Positions 16,051-23,982 of a DNA stretch of 64,000 nt are shown in pieces. The position numbers were made by a program, and so were the translations under genes. Numbering within the stretch: position 1 is the first letter of the stretch; every line of letters begins with the position of its first letter. The notes beneath the pieces are model-generated. The model worked only from the letters and a program-made list of their open reading frames with translations. It was not told where the DNA came from and did not search any database. The DNA lies in the NCBI RefSeq assembly GCF_014836985.1, contig NZ_JACSPU010000005.1, positions 345,499-409,498 of the forward strand, given 5' to 3'. This DNA is from Planococcus wigleyi (lineage in GTDB: Bacteria; Bacillota; Bacilli; Bacillales_A; Planococcaceae).

Positions 16051-17211
16051 TCACTCCTTCGTATAAGCGATTGTTCCTCGGCAAATGGTCAATTGGACAG
16101 TGAAGCTGTCGTCAAGAATCGCCACATCGGCGTCTGTCCCTTCTTGCAAGCTGCCTTTATTCGAAAGGCCGAGTTCTTTTGCTGCATTGGCGGAAGTCAT
16201 TGAAACCAGTTCGTTCAAACTGCAGCCGGTGATCGATTGGACGTTTCGGATGGCGGCATCCATTGTCAGGATGCTGCCCGCCAATGTGCCGTCGGCAAGC
16301 CGCGCGTCTTTCCGGGTAACTTGCACGTCCTGCCCACCCAAATCGTAAACGCCTGGCGCTAAGCCCTTTGCACGCATTGCATCGGTGATGAGGATCAGCC
16401 GTTCTGCCCCTTTTTGGCGGAAAGCCAGTTCAACAGAAGTCGGATGGCTGTGAATAAAATCAGCGATTACTTCTACCGTCAGGCCTTTTTCTGTCAAAGA
16501 AGCGCCTACGACACCGGGATTGCGGTGATGGAATGGGCTCATCTGGTTATAGAGATGGGTGACATGGCTCGCGCCTGCACGGACAGCCGCCTGCACTTCC
16601 TCAAGCGTTCCATCCGAATGGCCGATCGACGCAATCACACCGTCCTCTGCCAGGTTTTTGATGAATGCCAATCCGTTTGTTGTTTCCGGAGCAAGCGTCA
16701 CCAGCCGGATTTGGTTCCCGCTGAGCTTCTGCCATTTTTGGAATAGCGGATAGGAAGGTTCCACAATGTGTTCAATCGGCTGTGCCCCTGCCCGCTTATC
16801 GGAAATGAACGGCCCTTCCAAGTGGACGCCCAGCATTTCAGCCTGGCCATCCTCCATCTGGAAATCCCGAATATTTTTCAATGCAGCTGAAATGGCTTCA
16901 TCTGATTGGGTCATTGTTGTCGCCAGAAAACTCGTCGTGCCTTCTTTCGGCAACACGCCAGCCAATCCCTTTACTGCTTCAGGTGTGGCATCCATGGCGT
17001 CGTGCCCTGCCGCACCGTGAATGTGGACGTCAATAAACCCGGGAAACGCTGTCCAGTTTTTGCCGGTTGCATCAATATGAACATCTGCCTGTGCTTCAAT
17101 TTTTTCTGCGACACGGCTGATTTTTCCGCCTTCCAGCAGGATGTCTCCCACGTAACTTTCTTTTGCAGCATCCGCTATGGCGATGCCGGAAATCAATATG
17201 CTTTTCTTCAT
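16051..17211 (-). CDS. nagA: N-acetylglucosamine-6-phosphate deacetylase
   Basis: 386 residues, amidohydrolase fold. Metal-binding residues are visible in FPGFIDVHIHGAAGHDAMD, LGVHLEGPFIS, IGHSDG and ILITDAMRAKG. It removes acetate from GlcNAc6P to feed NagB. ATG 17211 is 8 bases after AAGGAG. A terminator-like hairpin separates it from nagP upstream, so expression may be partly uncoupled from the transporter. Confidence 0.97.
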   Translation of the reverse strand: MKKSILISGIAIADAAKESYVGDILLEGGKISRVAEKIEAQADVHIDATGKNWTAFPGFIDVHIHGAAGHDAMDATPEAVKGLAGVLPKEGTTSFLATTMTQSDEAISAALKNIRDFQMEDGQAEMLGVHLEGPFISDKRAGAQPIEHIVEPSYPLFQKWQKLSGNQIRLVTLAPETTNGLAFIKNLAEDGVIASIGHSDGTLEEVQAAVRAGASHVTHLYNQMSPFHHRNPGVVGASLTEKGLTVEVIADFIHSHPTSVELAFRQKGAERLILITDAMRAKGLAPGVYDLGGQDVQVTRKDARLADGTLAGSILTMDAAIRNVQSITGCSLNELVSMTSANAAKELGLSNKGSLQEGTDADVAILDDSFTVQLTICRGTIAYTKE

Positions 17212-17228
17212 CTCAACCACTCCTTGCG

Positions 17229-17266
17229 AAAAACCAGGAAAATCACTGTGGATGTCCCTGGTTTTT
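17229..17266 (-). terminator. Intercistronic terminator-like hairpin, nagP to nagA
   Basis: AAAAACCAGG pairs with CCTGGTTTTT around an 18-base loop, giving a T-run on the minus strand. It probably reduces read-through from nagP into nagA. Confidence 0.65.
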
Positions 17267-17275
17267 CTGCTAGTA

Positions 17276-19192
17276 TTATTCGACTTTCAGGATGGAAGCT
17301 GTTCCGTGCTCCTGGAAGCCCTCTTTCATGACAGTGACTTGTTGTTCAGTTAAGTTTGTGAAAATAATCGGTGTTGCGATTGAAGGCGCATTGGCTTTCA
17401 GGAATTCCAGATCAAGCTTCAACATCGCGTCTCCGCGCTGCACGAGCTGCCCTTGCTCCACCAAAGTCTCAAAGCCTTCGCCTTTCAAGTTGACCGTATC
17501 CAGTCCTACATGGATCAGGATTTCAATGCCGGTATCCGTTTCAATGCCGATGGCGTGTTTGGTCGGGAAAACACTGACCACACGTCCGTCAACCGGTGAA
17601 TAGAGCGTATCTCCAGTTGGCAGGATGGCAAGCCCTGGCCCCATCATGCCTTTTGCAAACACTTCATCCGGCACTTGTGACAACGGAATCAGTTCGCCTG
17701 TAATCGGCATTTCAAAATCTTCTGCGACAATCGCTTTCATTGCCGGCTCTTCAGCGGTTGTTTCTTCAATCACTTCCGCTTCTGATCCCGCTGCAGGAGC
17801 CGGGTTGCCATTGGCGAGGCGCGGCTTCATGGCATCTGCCAGGAATTCAACTGCTGTGCCGATGACAACCTGGACATTGGTTTTATTGACTTTCATGACA
17901 CCCATTGCACCGTGGCGCTTAAGGTCTTTTTCGTTTACACGATCTGAATCTTTAACAGTCATGCGCAGGCGCGTCGTGCAATAATCAACGGCGACAATAT
18001 TGTCTGTCCCGCCAAGCGCTTCAATTGTGTGGTAAGCTCTGGCGTCAACGGCTTTATTGCCAGTGCCTGCATTTTCTGCACCTTCTTCATCTTCGTCTTC
18101 ACGGCCGGGTGTTTTCAGGTCCAGCTTAACGATCAGGAAGTAGAAGATGACAAAATAAATGGCTCCGACAACCAAGCCCATTACCAATAGGAGCAGCGGA
18201 TTCTTCGCGAGTCCATAATTCAGCACATAGTCAATCGCTCCAGCTGAAAAGCCGAAACCGTGGTGGATATCCAACGCATAGGCGACCATCATCGAGACGC
18301 CTGTCAATAAAGCATGGACTACATACAAAATAGGCGATAGGAACATGAACGAAAACTCAATCGGTTCTGTGATTCCTGTTAAAAACGATGTAAAGGCGAT
18401 ACTGAAGAGCATTCCGCCAACAATGGCTTTGCGCTCTTTTTTAGCTGCCGCATACATCGCAAGACAGGCAGCCGGCAAACCGAACATCATGATCGGGAAG
18501 AAACCGGACAGGAATGGTCCTGCTGTTGGATCCCCTTTCAAGAAACGGTTGATTTCCCCGCGGACCACTTCTCCAGAAGCATCCGTAAAAGTACCGAAAT
18601 CAAACCAAACAATGGTGTTGATGACATGGTGCAATCCAGTCGGCAACAACAGGCGGTTCAAGAAACCGTATGCCCCGACACCGAACATGCCGGCATTTAA
18701 AATCCACTCACCTGCACTGTCGATGCCGTCTTGGATCGGTGGCCATGCATAACCGAGCACGCCAGCCAGAATCGTCATGGTTGCTGCAGTGATGATCGGC
18801 ACAAAGCGCCTGCCGCCAAAGAAGGCAAGCCATTGCGGGAACTTCACATTATAGAATTTATTATACAAAAGACCTCCGACAATACCGGACAAAATACCGG
18901 CGAAAACGCCCATATTGATCGACTCGTTAATTGTCACGATCGCCGAAGTCAAAACGAGGTAAGCGATGGCACCGGCCAAAGCCGCTCCACCATTGCCATC
19001 ATGGGCAAGGCCCATCGCAATCCCGATGGCAAAAATGATTGCCAGGTTGTCGATGATCCCTGCACCGGCTGCCGACATGAACGGAATGCCGAGCATATCA
19101 TCCTGCCCAAAACGCAACAGCAAAGCGGCCGCCGGCAGTGTAGCGATTGGGAACATCAATGATTTCCCTATTTTCTGCAGAAAACTGAACAT
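17276..19192 (-). CDS. nagP: PTS N-acetylglucosamine transporter EIICBA
   Basis: 638 residues with three domains in order: membrane EIIC (about 1-370), EIIB (about 385-460, phospho-Cys in VDYCTTRLRMTV) and EIIA of the glucose type (about 500-638, active His in ILIHVGLDTVNL). It imports and phosphorylates GlcNAc. Bacillus subtilis NagP lacks the EIIA domain, so this longer form resembles E. coli NagE. GGGAGGAA precedes ATG 19192. Its own EIIA could also serve MurP, which has none. Regulated by a palindrome over the -35 box and a nearby cre-like site. Confidence 0.94.
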   Translation of the reverse strand: MFSFLQKIGKSLMFPIATLPAAALLLRFGQDDMLGIPFMSAAGAGIIDNLAIIFAIGIAMGLAHDGNGGAALAGAIAYLVLTSAIVTINESINMGVFAGILSGIVGGLLYNKFYNVKFPQWLAFFGGRRFVPIITAATMTILAGVLGYAWPPIQDGIDSAGEWILNAGMFGVGAYGFLNRLLLPTGLHHVINTIVWFDFGTFTDASGEVVRGEINRFLKGDPTAGPFLSGFFPIMMFGLPAACLAMYAAAKKERKAIVGGMLFSIAFTSFLTGITEPIEFSFMFLSPILYVVHALLTGVSMMVAYALDIHHGFGFSAGAIDYVLNYGLAKNPLLLLVMGLVVGAIYFVIFYFLIVKLDLKTPGREDEDEEGAENAGTGNKAVDARAYHTIEALGGTDNIVAVDYCTTRLRMTVKDSDRVNEKDLKRHGAMGVMKVNKTNVQVVIGTAVEFLADAMKPRLANGNPAPAAGSEAEVIEETTAEEPAMKAIVAEDFEMPITGELIPLSQVPDEVFAKGMMGPGLAILPTGDTLYSPVDGRVVSVFPTKHAIGIETDTGIEILIHVGLDTVNLKGEGFETLVEQGQLVQRGDAMLKLDLEFLKANAPSIATPIIFTNLTEQQVTVMKEGFQEHGTASILKVE

Positions 19193-19226
19193 AGAATTTC
19201 CTCCCTTTTATGTATTCTTAATTTTC

Positions 19227-19259
19227 ACTATATCCATTATCGGTATAGTTGTCTATACC
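19227..19259 (-). promoter_or_regulatory. nagP promoter with NagR-type operator
   Basis: On the minus strand TAGACA (19255-19250) and TATAGT (19232-19227) are 17 bases apart. The palindrome GGTATAG-N4-CTATACC (19242-19259) covers the -35 box, so a bound repressor would block polymerase. TGGTATAGAC resembles the GntR/HutC dre half site TGGTCTAGAC. NagR is the natural candidate. Confidence 0.75.
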
Positions 19260-19281
19260 AATTTTAATGATTTCGGAAATA

Positions 19282-19296
19282 AAGTAAGCGGTTTCT
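19282..19296. promoter_or_regulatory. cre-like site upstream of nagP
   Basis: AAGTAAGCGGTTTCT fits WTGNAANCGNWNNCW except A for T at position 2. It lies about 27 bases upstream of the nagP -35 box, a position compatible with CcpA control. Confidence 0.4.
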
Positions 19297-19313
19297 TTGA
19301 AGCCTACTAGGAG

Positions 19314-19351
19314 AAAAAGAGCTGGAATCCCAAGAAGATTCCAGCTCTTTT
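19314..19351 (-). terminator. Terminator of the murR-murQ-murP-mupG gene run
   Basis: AAAAGAGCTGGAATC and GATTCCAGCTCTTTT form a long stem with a 7-base loop; the minus strand continues into T. It lies directly after the mupG stop. Confidence 0.9.
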
Positions 19352-19360
19352 CCCGATTAT

Positions 19361-20413
19361 TCAAATCCACTCTATCCGAAACTTCATTCCGCCTTTTATA
19401 TAGGAAAGTAACGCCAGATCTTCATCAATGACTTTGCCGATGACGTTGACCTTGTCATCTGCAGGCAAGTCTCGCTTCGTAATTTGCAACTCGCCCCGGT
19501 AACGGCCATAACGCTCGTTGTCGACCGTAATGCTGCCTTTTTCTCTTGCAAGAGTGTTGTTCGGTTCGAGCAGATGTGTGCCGATCAAACCGTATTGGCG
19601 CGATTCCATGGAACGGATGCAGTCCCGCGCTGCGTCCCAGCGATTGGTTTGGACAGCCAGCGGTTCCACCTCCACGAGGGCTTGTGCCCGCAGCCGGATT
19701 TCTCCTTGATTGAACAAACTGAATTGCTCTAAGCTATCTTCGCTGAGTGTAATGTCGCCTACCAGGACTTTATCCACTTCGCCGTATTCCTTCAAATGCA
19801 AATAGGCTTGAAAAGGAGCCATGTCCCGGTGTTCTTCCAGAGTCGGCAGTCTTTTATGTAAAGGTCCGCGAAGAATTCCATCTCCCGGAATAAAAGCCAT
19901 CACGGTCAATCCTTCACTTTTCAGCCAGCGATTGGTATGTACAAATTCCAGAAGGTCCAGACCTGTTTCCGGTCGCGGATAGAAATTATGCCACATTTCC
20001 ACAGCATTTTTCTTCAAACCTGCAGCTTCCAACTCAGCTAGCCCTTCCTTTGTTAAGGTGCTGGCATTCAATGCGATTTTCATCTGATGGGAAAGTGCTG
20101 CGATTATTTCATTGTCTACTCCGTAATCGATCCGTAGCCCTGTCAGTCCCCACTCCAGCAACCCTTCTGCGTTATCCCAGCCAAATCCGAGATGAGCCAA
20201 TGACTGCGGTGCAATGTCGGCCATCAGTTCCATATCAAACTGTCTTGCCCAGCGCCCTAATTGCTGCAGCCGTTCCTTGTAAAGCAATGGATTGTCCTCC
20301 GGAATATGCAGCGAAGTGAAAATCGATGCAAAACCGAGCTTGCTGACCTTTTCAATATAAATTTCCAATTTCTGAAACGACTCGTCCCCCAAATAAACTG
20401 AAATTCCACGCAT
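19361..20413 (-). CDS. mupG: MupG-type 6-phospho-N-acetylmuramidase (DUF871)
   Basis: 350 residues. A TIM-barrel N-terminal domain (VSKLGFASIFTSLHIPED, LMADIAPQSL, GLRIDYG) is followed by a cyclophilin-like C-terminal domain. The family (DUF871) includes Staphylococcus aureus MupG, which cleaves MurNAc6P-GlcNAc inside the cell. Gene order mupG-murQ-murP-murR in S. aureus matches the set found here. AAAAGGAG precedes ATG 20413. Last gene of the mur run. Confidence 0.9.
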   Translation of the reverse strand: MRGISVYLGDESFQKLEIYIEKVSKLGFASIFTSLHIPEDNPLLYKERLQQLGRWARQFDMELMADIAPQSLAHLGFGWDNAEGLLEWGLTGLRIDYGVDNEIIAALSHQMKIALNASTLTKEGLAELEAAGLKKNAVEMWHNFYPRPETGLDLLEFVHTNRWLKSEGLTVMAFIPGDGILRGPLHKRLPTLEEHRDMAPFQAYLHLKEYGEVDKVLVGDITLSEDSLEQFSLFNQGEIRLRAQALVEVEPLAVQTNRWDAARDCIRSMESRQYGLIGTHLLEPNNTLAREKGSITVDNERYGRYRGELQITKRDLPADDKVNVIGKVIDEDLALLSYIKGGMKFRIEWI

Positions 20414-20485
20414 ACTGCCAACTCCTTTTCACTAGACTCATGCATTTTATTAAATAGAAAAAAGGGAGATTTCTCTCCCTTTCTT

Positions 20486-21865
20486 TTAAATCCCTTCTGC
20501 CATCTCTTCTTTAAATCCAAATAGATAAGTGAAGATAAAGCCGAAAATATATGAAACGACCAAACCAACGAAATACCAGAGATATTTGCTTTCGGCAATC
20601 AACGGGATCAACGAGATACCTGATACGCCTATTCCCAGCGCAGCTGTATGCATCACTGCCTGGAAAGCTCCACCAAATGCTGCTCCCATACAAGCCGTGA
20701 TAAATGGACGCCCAAGCGGCAAGGTCACGCCGTAAAGAAGCGGTTCCCCGATGCCTAAGAAGCCAACAGGCAAAGCTCCTTTAATGATGTTTCTTAAGCG
20801 CTGATTTTTTGTTTTCATAAATACGGCAATCGTAGCGCCAACTTGTCCGGCTCCAGCCATCGCCAGAATCGGCAACAAAGCAGTCGCCCCTACCGTGTTC
20901 ATCAACTCCAGGTGAATCGGCGTCAAACCATGGTGCAGGCCGAGCATAACAAGCGGAAGGAAGAATCCAGCCAGGATCCCTCCTGCCAATACTCCACCAA
21001 CATCAAGTACAGACGTCAAAACAGTCATGATGCCGTCTGACAGGAGACCAGCGACCGGCACAACAGCATAAAGCGAGAAGAAGCCGACAACCAATAGCGT
21101 GATCAGTGGCGTAAACAGGATATCGACTGAGCTGTGCATCACTTTGCGGACGTTCTTCTCAACAAATGTCATCAACCAGGCAGCAAAAATTACGCCGAAC
21201 AACCCGCCTCTTCCGACGACCAGCGGCTCTCCATAAATCACGATGTCGGCCAGCATTGGGTTGAATAGGATTCCTCCTGCAATGGCTCCGAGCACCGGCG
21301 TTCCGCCAAATTCTTTGGCTGTGTTCCAGCCGACCAAAATAGCCAAATAAGCGAATACTGTACTTCCAAGCAGCAATAAAATCTGCATCCAGGTTTCAGT
21401 AGCATCCACTCCAGCATTTTTAGCGAAGTTGGCTGCTCCGTTGATAATTCCTGAAGCCACCAGGCCTGGAATCAGCGGGATAAAGATATTCCCGACACGA
21501 CGCAGGAAAAGCTTGAATGGTGTCTTGTTCTTTTCTTTCAGCTTGGCTTTTTTCAAAGCGGCTTTTTCTTCAAAGTCCATATCGTTTTCATCGATATCAG
21601 CCATTTCGCCAATCGCCAAGCCAGTTTCATTGCTCATTTCAGCAGCAACTTTATTGACTGTTCCCGGCCCTACAACGATTTGAAGTGTATCGTCTTCAAT
21701 GACGCCCATCACGCCATCAACACGTTTCAATTCATTTAGATTTACGAGGCTGTCATCTTTAATCGATAAACGCAAGCGTGTCATACAATGTGCTACTTGA
21801 TTGACATTCCCTTTTCCACCGATTTTGGCAAGAATGTCATGTGCCATTTGTTGTTCTTTTTTCAT
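20486..21865 (-). CDS. murP: PTS MurNAc / MurNAc-GlcNAc transporter EIIBC
   Basis: 459 residues. EIIB at the N-terminus carries the phospho-Cys in VAHCMTRLRLSI; a charged linker (about 85-110) leads to EIIC with around ten membrane segments (GIGEPLLYGVTLPLGRPF is the family loop). There is no EIIA domain, as in other MurP proteins, so an outside EIIA is required. The start is ATG 21865, close after GGAGGGG; a TTG 21 bases upstream lies before the Shine-Dalgarno. Lies 24 bases after murQ. Confidence 0.93.
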   Translation of the reverse strand: MKKEQQMAHDILAKIGGKGNVNQVAHCMTRLRLSIKDDSLVNLNELKRVDGVMGVIEDDTLQIVVGPGTVNKVAAEMSNETGLAIGEMADIDENDMDFEEKAALKKAKLKEKNKTPFKLFLRRVGNIFIPLIPGLVASGIINGAANFAKNAGVDATETWMQILLLLGSTVFAYLAILVGWNTAKEFGGTPVLGAIAGGILFNPMLADIVIYGEPLVVGRGGLFGVIFAAWLMTFVEKNVRKVMHSSVDILFTPLITLLVVGFFSLYAVVPVAGLLSDGIMTVLTSVLDVGGVLAGGILAGFFLPLVMLGLHHGLTPIHLELMNTVGATALLPILAMAGAGQVGATIAVFMKTKNQRLRNIIKGALPVGFLGIGEPLLYGVTLPLGRPFITACMGAAFGGAFQAVMHTAALGIGVSGISLIPLIAESKYLWYFVGLVVSYIFGFIFTYLFGFKEEMAEGI

Positions 21866-21889
21866 ACTGCCCCTCCGCTCCCCCAAATG

Positions 21890-22774
21890 TTATAAAGTCT
21901 TTCGAATAAATCCACCGGCCGTTTCCAGTTTTTCGATGGCCTGCTCTTTCGTGCAATCCAGCAGACTCATGACGATCGCCGTTTTTACTTGCCCGTCCGC
22001 TTTGTCGTAATAATGCTGAGCCGAATCGTAATCGATTTGAGCAGCATCCATGATGATGCGTTTCGAACGCTCAATCAATTTTTCATTGGTGGCCTGAACA
22101 TCCACCATCAGATTGCCGTACACTTTGCCGATGCCGATCATAGCAGCTGTTGAAACCATATTCAAAACCAGCTTCTGGGCAGTACCGGCTTTCAACCGGG
22201 TTGAACCCGTCAATACTTCGGCTCCTGTTTCAATTTCGATTGCCGTGTCTGCATAGTCACTGATCTCGGCACCTTTATTGCACGACATGGCAACCGTTTC
22301 TGCACCGACTTGCTTAGCATATTGAAGAGCTCCGATTACATAAGGTGTCCGTCCGCTAGCCGCAATTCCCACCACCGTATCTTCAGCCGCCAAAGAAACC
22401 GCTTTCAAATCTGCCATACCCTGTTCCGGATTGTCTTCTACACCTTCAATTGCCGTCTTGATCGCTTCTGTGCCACCGGCAATGATCCCAATAACCTGCT
22501 CCGGTGAAACTCCGAAAGTCGGGACACATTCGACTGCATCCAAAATCCCTAAGCGGCCACTCGTTCCAGCGCCGATATAAATCAATCGTCCACCGGCTTT
22601 AAAAGAACGGATTGCTTTTTGGACAGCTTTTTCAATCGCTGCCAATTCCATTTCAATGGCTTTTGGTACGAGACGATCCTCTTGGTTCATTGTCTTCAGT
22701 ATTTCCAGCACTGACATTTCATCCATCTTCATGGTGTTGGTATTGCGTTTCTCTGTGGATAAATTCTCCAGCAT
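21890..22774 (-). CDS. murQ: N-acetylmuramic acid 6-phosphate etherase
   Basis: 294 residues, SIS fold. It splits the lactyl ether of MurNAc6P to GlcNAc6P and lactate. Motifs seen: LIYIGAGTSGRLGILDAVECVPTFG (phosphosugar loop with the catalytic Glu nearby), VVGIAASGRTPYV, and GAEVLTGSTRLKAGTAQKLVLN. ATG 22774 is 5-6 bases after AGAGGTGA; the longer frame upstream lacks a signal. Preceded by a good promoter and a probable MurR operator. Confidence 0.96.
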   Translation of the reverse strand: MLENLSTEKRNTNTMKMDEMSVLEILKTMNQEDRLVPKAIEMELAAIEKAVQKAIRSFKAGGRLIYIGAGTSGRLGILDAVECVPTFGVSPEQVIGIIAGGTEAIKTAIEGVEDNPEQGMADLKAVSLAAEDTVVGIAASGRTPYVIGALQYAKQVGAETVAMSCNKGAEISDYADTAIEIETGAEVLTGSTRLKAGTAQKLVLNMVSTAAMIGIGKVYGNLMVDVQATNEKLIERSKRIIMDAAQIDYDSAQHYYDKADGQVKTAIVMSLLDCTKEQAIEKLETAGGFIRKTL

Positions 22775-22808
22775 CGGATCACCTCTTTTACTTTTATTTC
22801 TTGTTTTC

Positions 22809-22869
22809 ATTTTATCCTCAAGAAATTTAATGTCAATATAAATTAATTAAATAATGAATTTTAATTTCA
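22809..22869 (-). promoter_or_regulatory. murQPG promoter and candidate MurR operator
   Basis: On the minus strand TTGACA (22836-22831) and TAAAAT (22814-22809) are 16 bases apart. About 18 bases upstream lies TGAATTTTAATTTCA (22855-22869), near-palindromic (TGAAWTTWAAWTTCA). RpiR-family regulators commonly bind such A/T-rich palindromes; MurR is encoded just upstream. Confidence 0.6.
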
Positions 22870-22880
22870 TAACTCTCATG

Positions 22881-22907
22881 AAAAAAAGAGCCTTATTAAC
22901 GGCTCTT
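22881..22907 (-). terminator. Terminator of murR
   Basis: AAGAGCC and GGCTCTT form a 7-bp stem with an 8-base loop; seven T follow on the minus strand. The stem overlaps the murR stop codon. Confidence 0.8.
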
Positions 22908-23755
22908 CATCTTCGCAGATTTTCCATTTCACTGCGCGCATCGTAATATTGCTGCAAAACCTTTTCTCCAATCTGTTGGAAAATGCTCATGTACAGCGTG
23001 TCGATGACCGTCAATTGAGTCATCCGGGAAGGAATGCTGCCAATGCGGAAATCCTGTTCCACATTCGGCGTGCATAGCCGGATATCTGCTTCTTTGTACA
23101 ATGGCGATTTGCTCAGCGTGGTGATGGCAATAGCCGTTGCTCCTTTTTTCTGGGCAAAACGTGTAAGTTCCAGTACATCTTTCGTTTTTCCAGAAGTACT
23201 GATGGCGACAAAGACGTCTTTTTCCGTTAAGTGCGGAATGACCGACAGCATGTAATGAAAATCAAGTGAGGTAATCGAATGATAGCCCAGTTTGGTGAAT
23301 TTGTACTGGGCATCCACTGCAGCAGTCGAAGAACCCCCAACTCCGAAAAAGACAATTTTCCCAGCATGTTGAATCGCTTCAACCGCTTTTGCCAATTCTT
23401 TTCGGTCCATCGAGTCTGCACATGATTCAATCGCAGATTTATTGACGTGAATGATTTTATGGAAGAGATCGTAAGGAGAGTCTTTCTTAGTCAAAGCCGA
23501 AAAATCCGTGAGATTGCTATCCGTCAAGGTCAAGTCTTTCATCAGCGCCAGCTTAAAGGATTTAAAGCTGCCAATGCCGATCGATTTACAGAAGCGGATA
23601 ATCGTTGCTTCACTGACACTTGATTTTTCAGAGAGTTCTTTTATCGTCATATGTGGGACAGCTTCTGGATTTTCAAGAACATACTCACCGATCCGTCCCT
23701 CTGCATCAGATAACTGGGGCAGTACTTCTTTTATTTTCTGCATCAAAGAAGTCAT
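22907..23755 (-). CDS. murR: MurR/RpiR-family transcriptional regulator
   Basis: 282 residues: N-terminal helix-turn-helix (MTIKELSEKSSVSEATIIRFCKSIG) and C-terminal SIS domain (KIVFFGVGGSSTAAVDA, VFVAISTSGKTKDVLEL) that would bind MurNAc6P. ATG 23755 has AGGAGG at 7 bases, which excludes the longer frame. Gene order murR-murQ-murP-mupG, with a terminator between murR and murQ, suggests separate control of regulator and structural genes. Confidence 0.92.
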   Translation of the reverse strand: MTSLMQKIKEVLPQLSDAEGRIGEYVLENPEAVPHMTIKELSEKSSVSEATIIRFCKSIGIGSFKSFKLALMKDLTLTDSNLTDFSALTKKDSPYDLFHKIIHVNKSAIESCADSMDRKELAKAVEAIQHAGKIVFFGVGGSSTAAVDAQYKFTKLGYHSITSLDFHYMLSVIPHLTEKDVFVAISTSGKTKDVLELTRFAQKKGATAIAITTLSKSPLYKEADIRLCTPNVEQDFRIGSIPSRMTQLTVIDTLYMSIFQQIGEKVLQQYYDARSEMENLRR

Positions 23756-23935
23756 CTTTGAACCTCCTGTAATTCTGCTTTCGAGATTTACTGATTGCCT
23801 ATCCAAATCCCAAAGCAGTGCGTAAAGATTTTTCATTCAACTTATCTAGCATACATGAAAGTCCTGCAGATGTTGAGTCACTTCTCCCAATGAAGTATAT
23901 GTCTGCGTAAGTTGCTGCTTTATTCCATTTATCTT

Positions 23936-23969
23936 GAAAAAACCGGACAACAGAAGTCCTGTTGTCCGG
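23936..23969 (-). terminator. Terminator after TRAP permease
   Basis: CCGGACAACAG pairs with CTGTTGTCCGG, followed on the minus strand by six T. Confidence 0.9.
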
Positions 23970-23982
23970 CTGGGATATAAAG

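Noticed and set aside
18731..19162. 143-residue plus-strand frame
   Set aside because: Antisense shadow of nagP.
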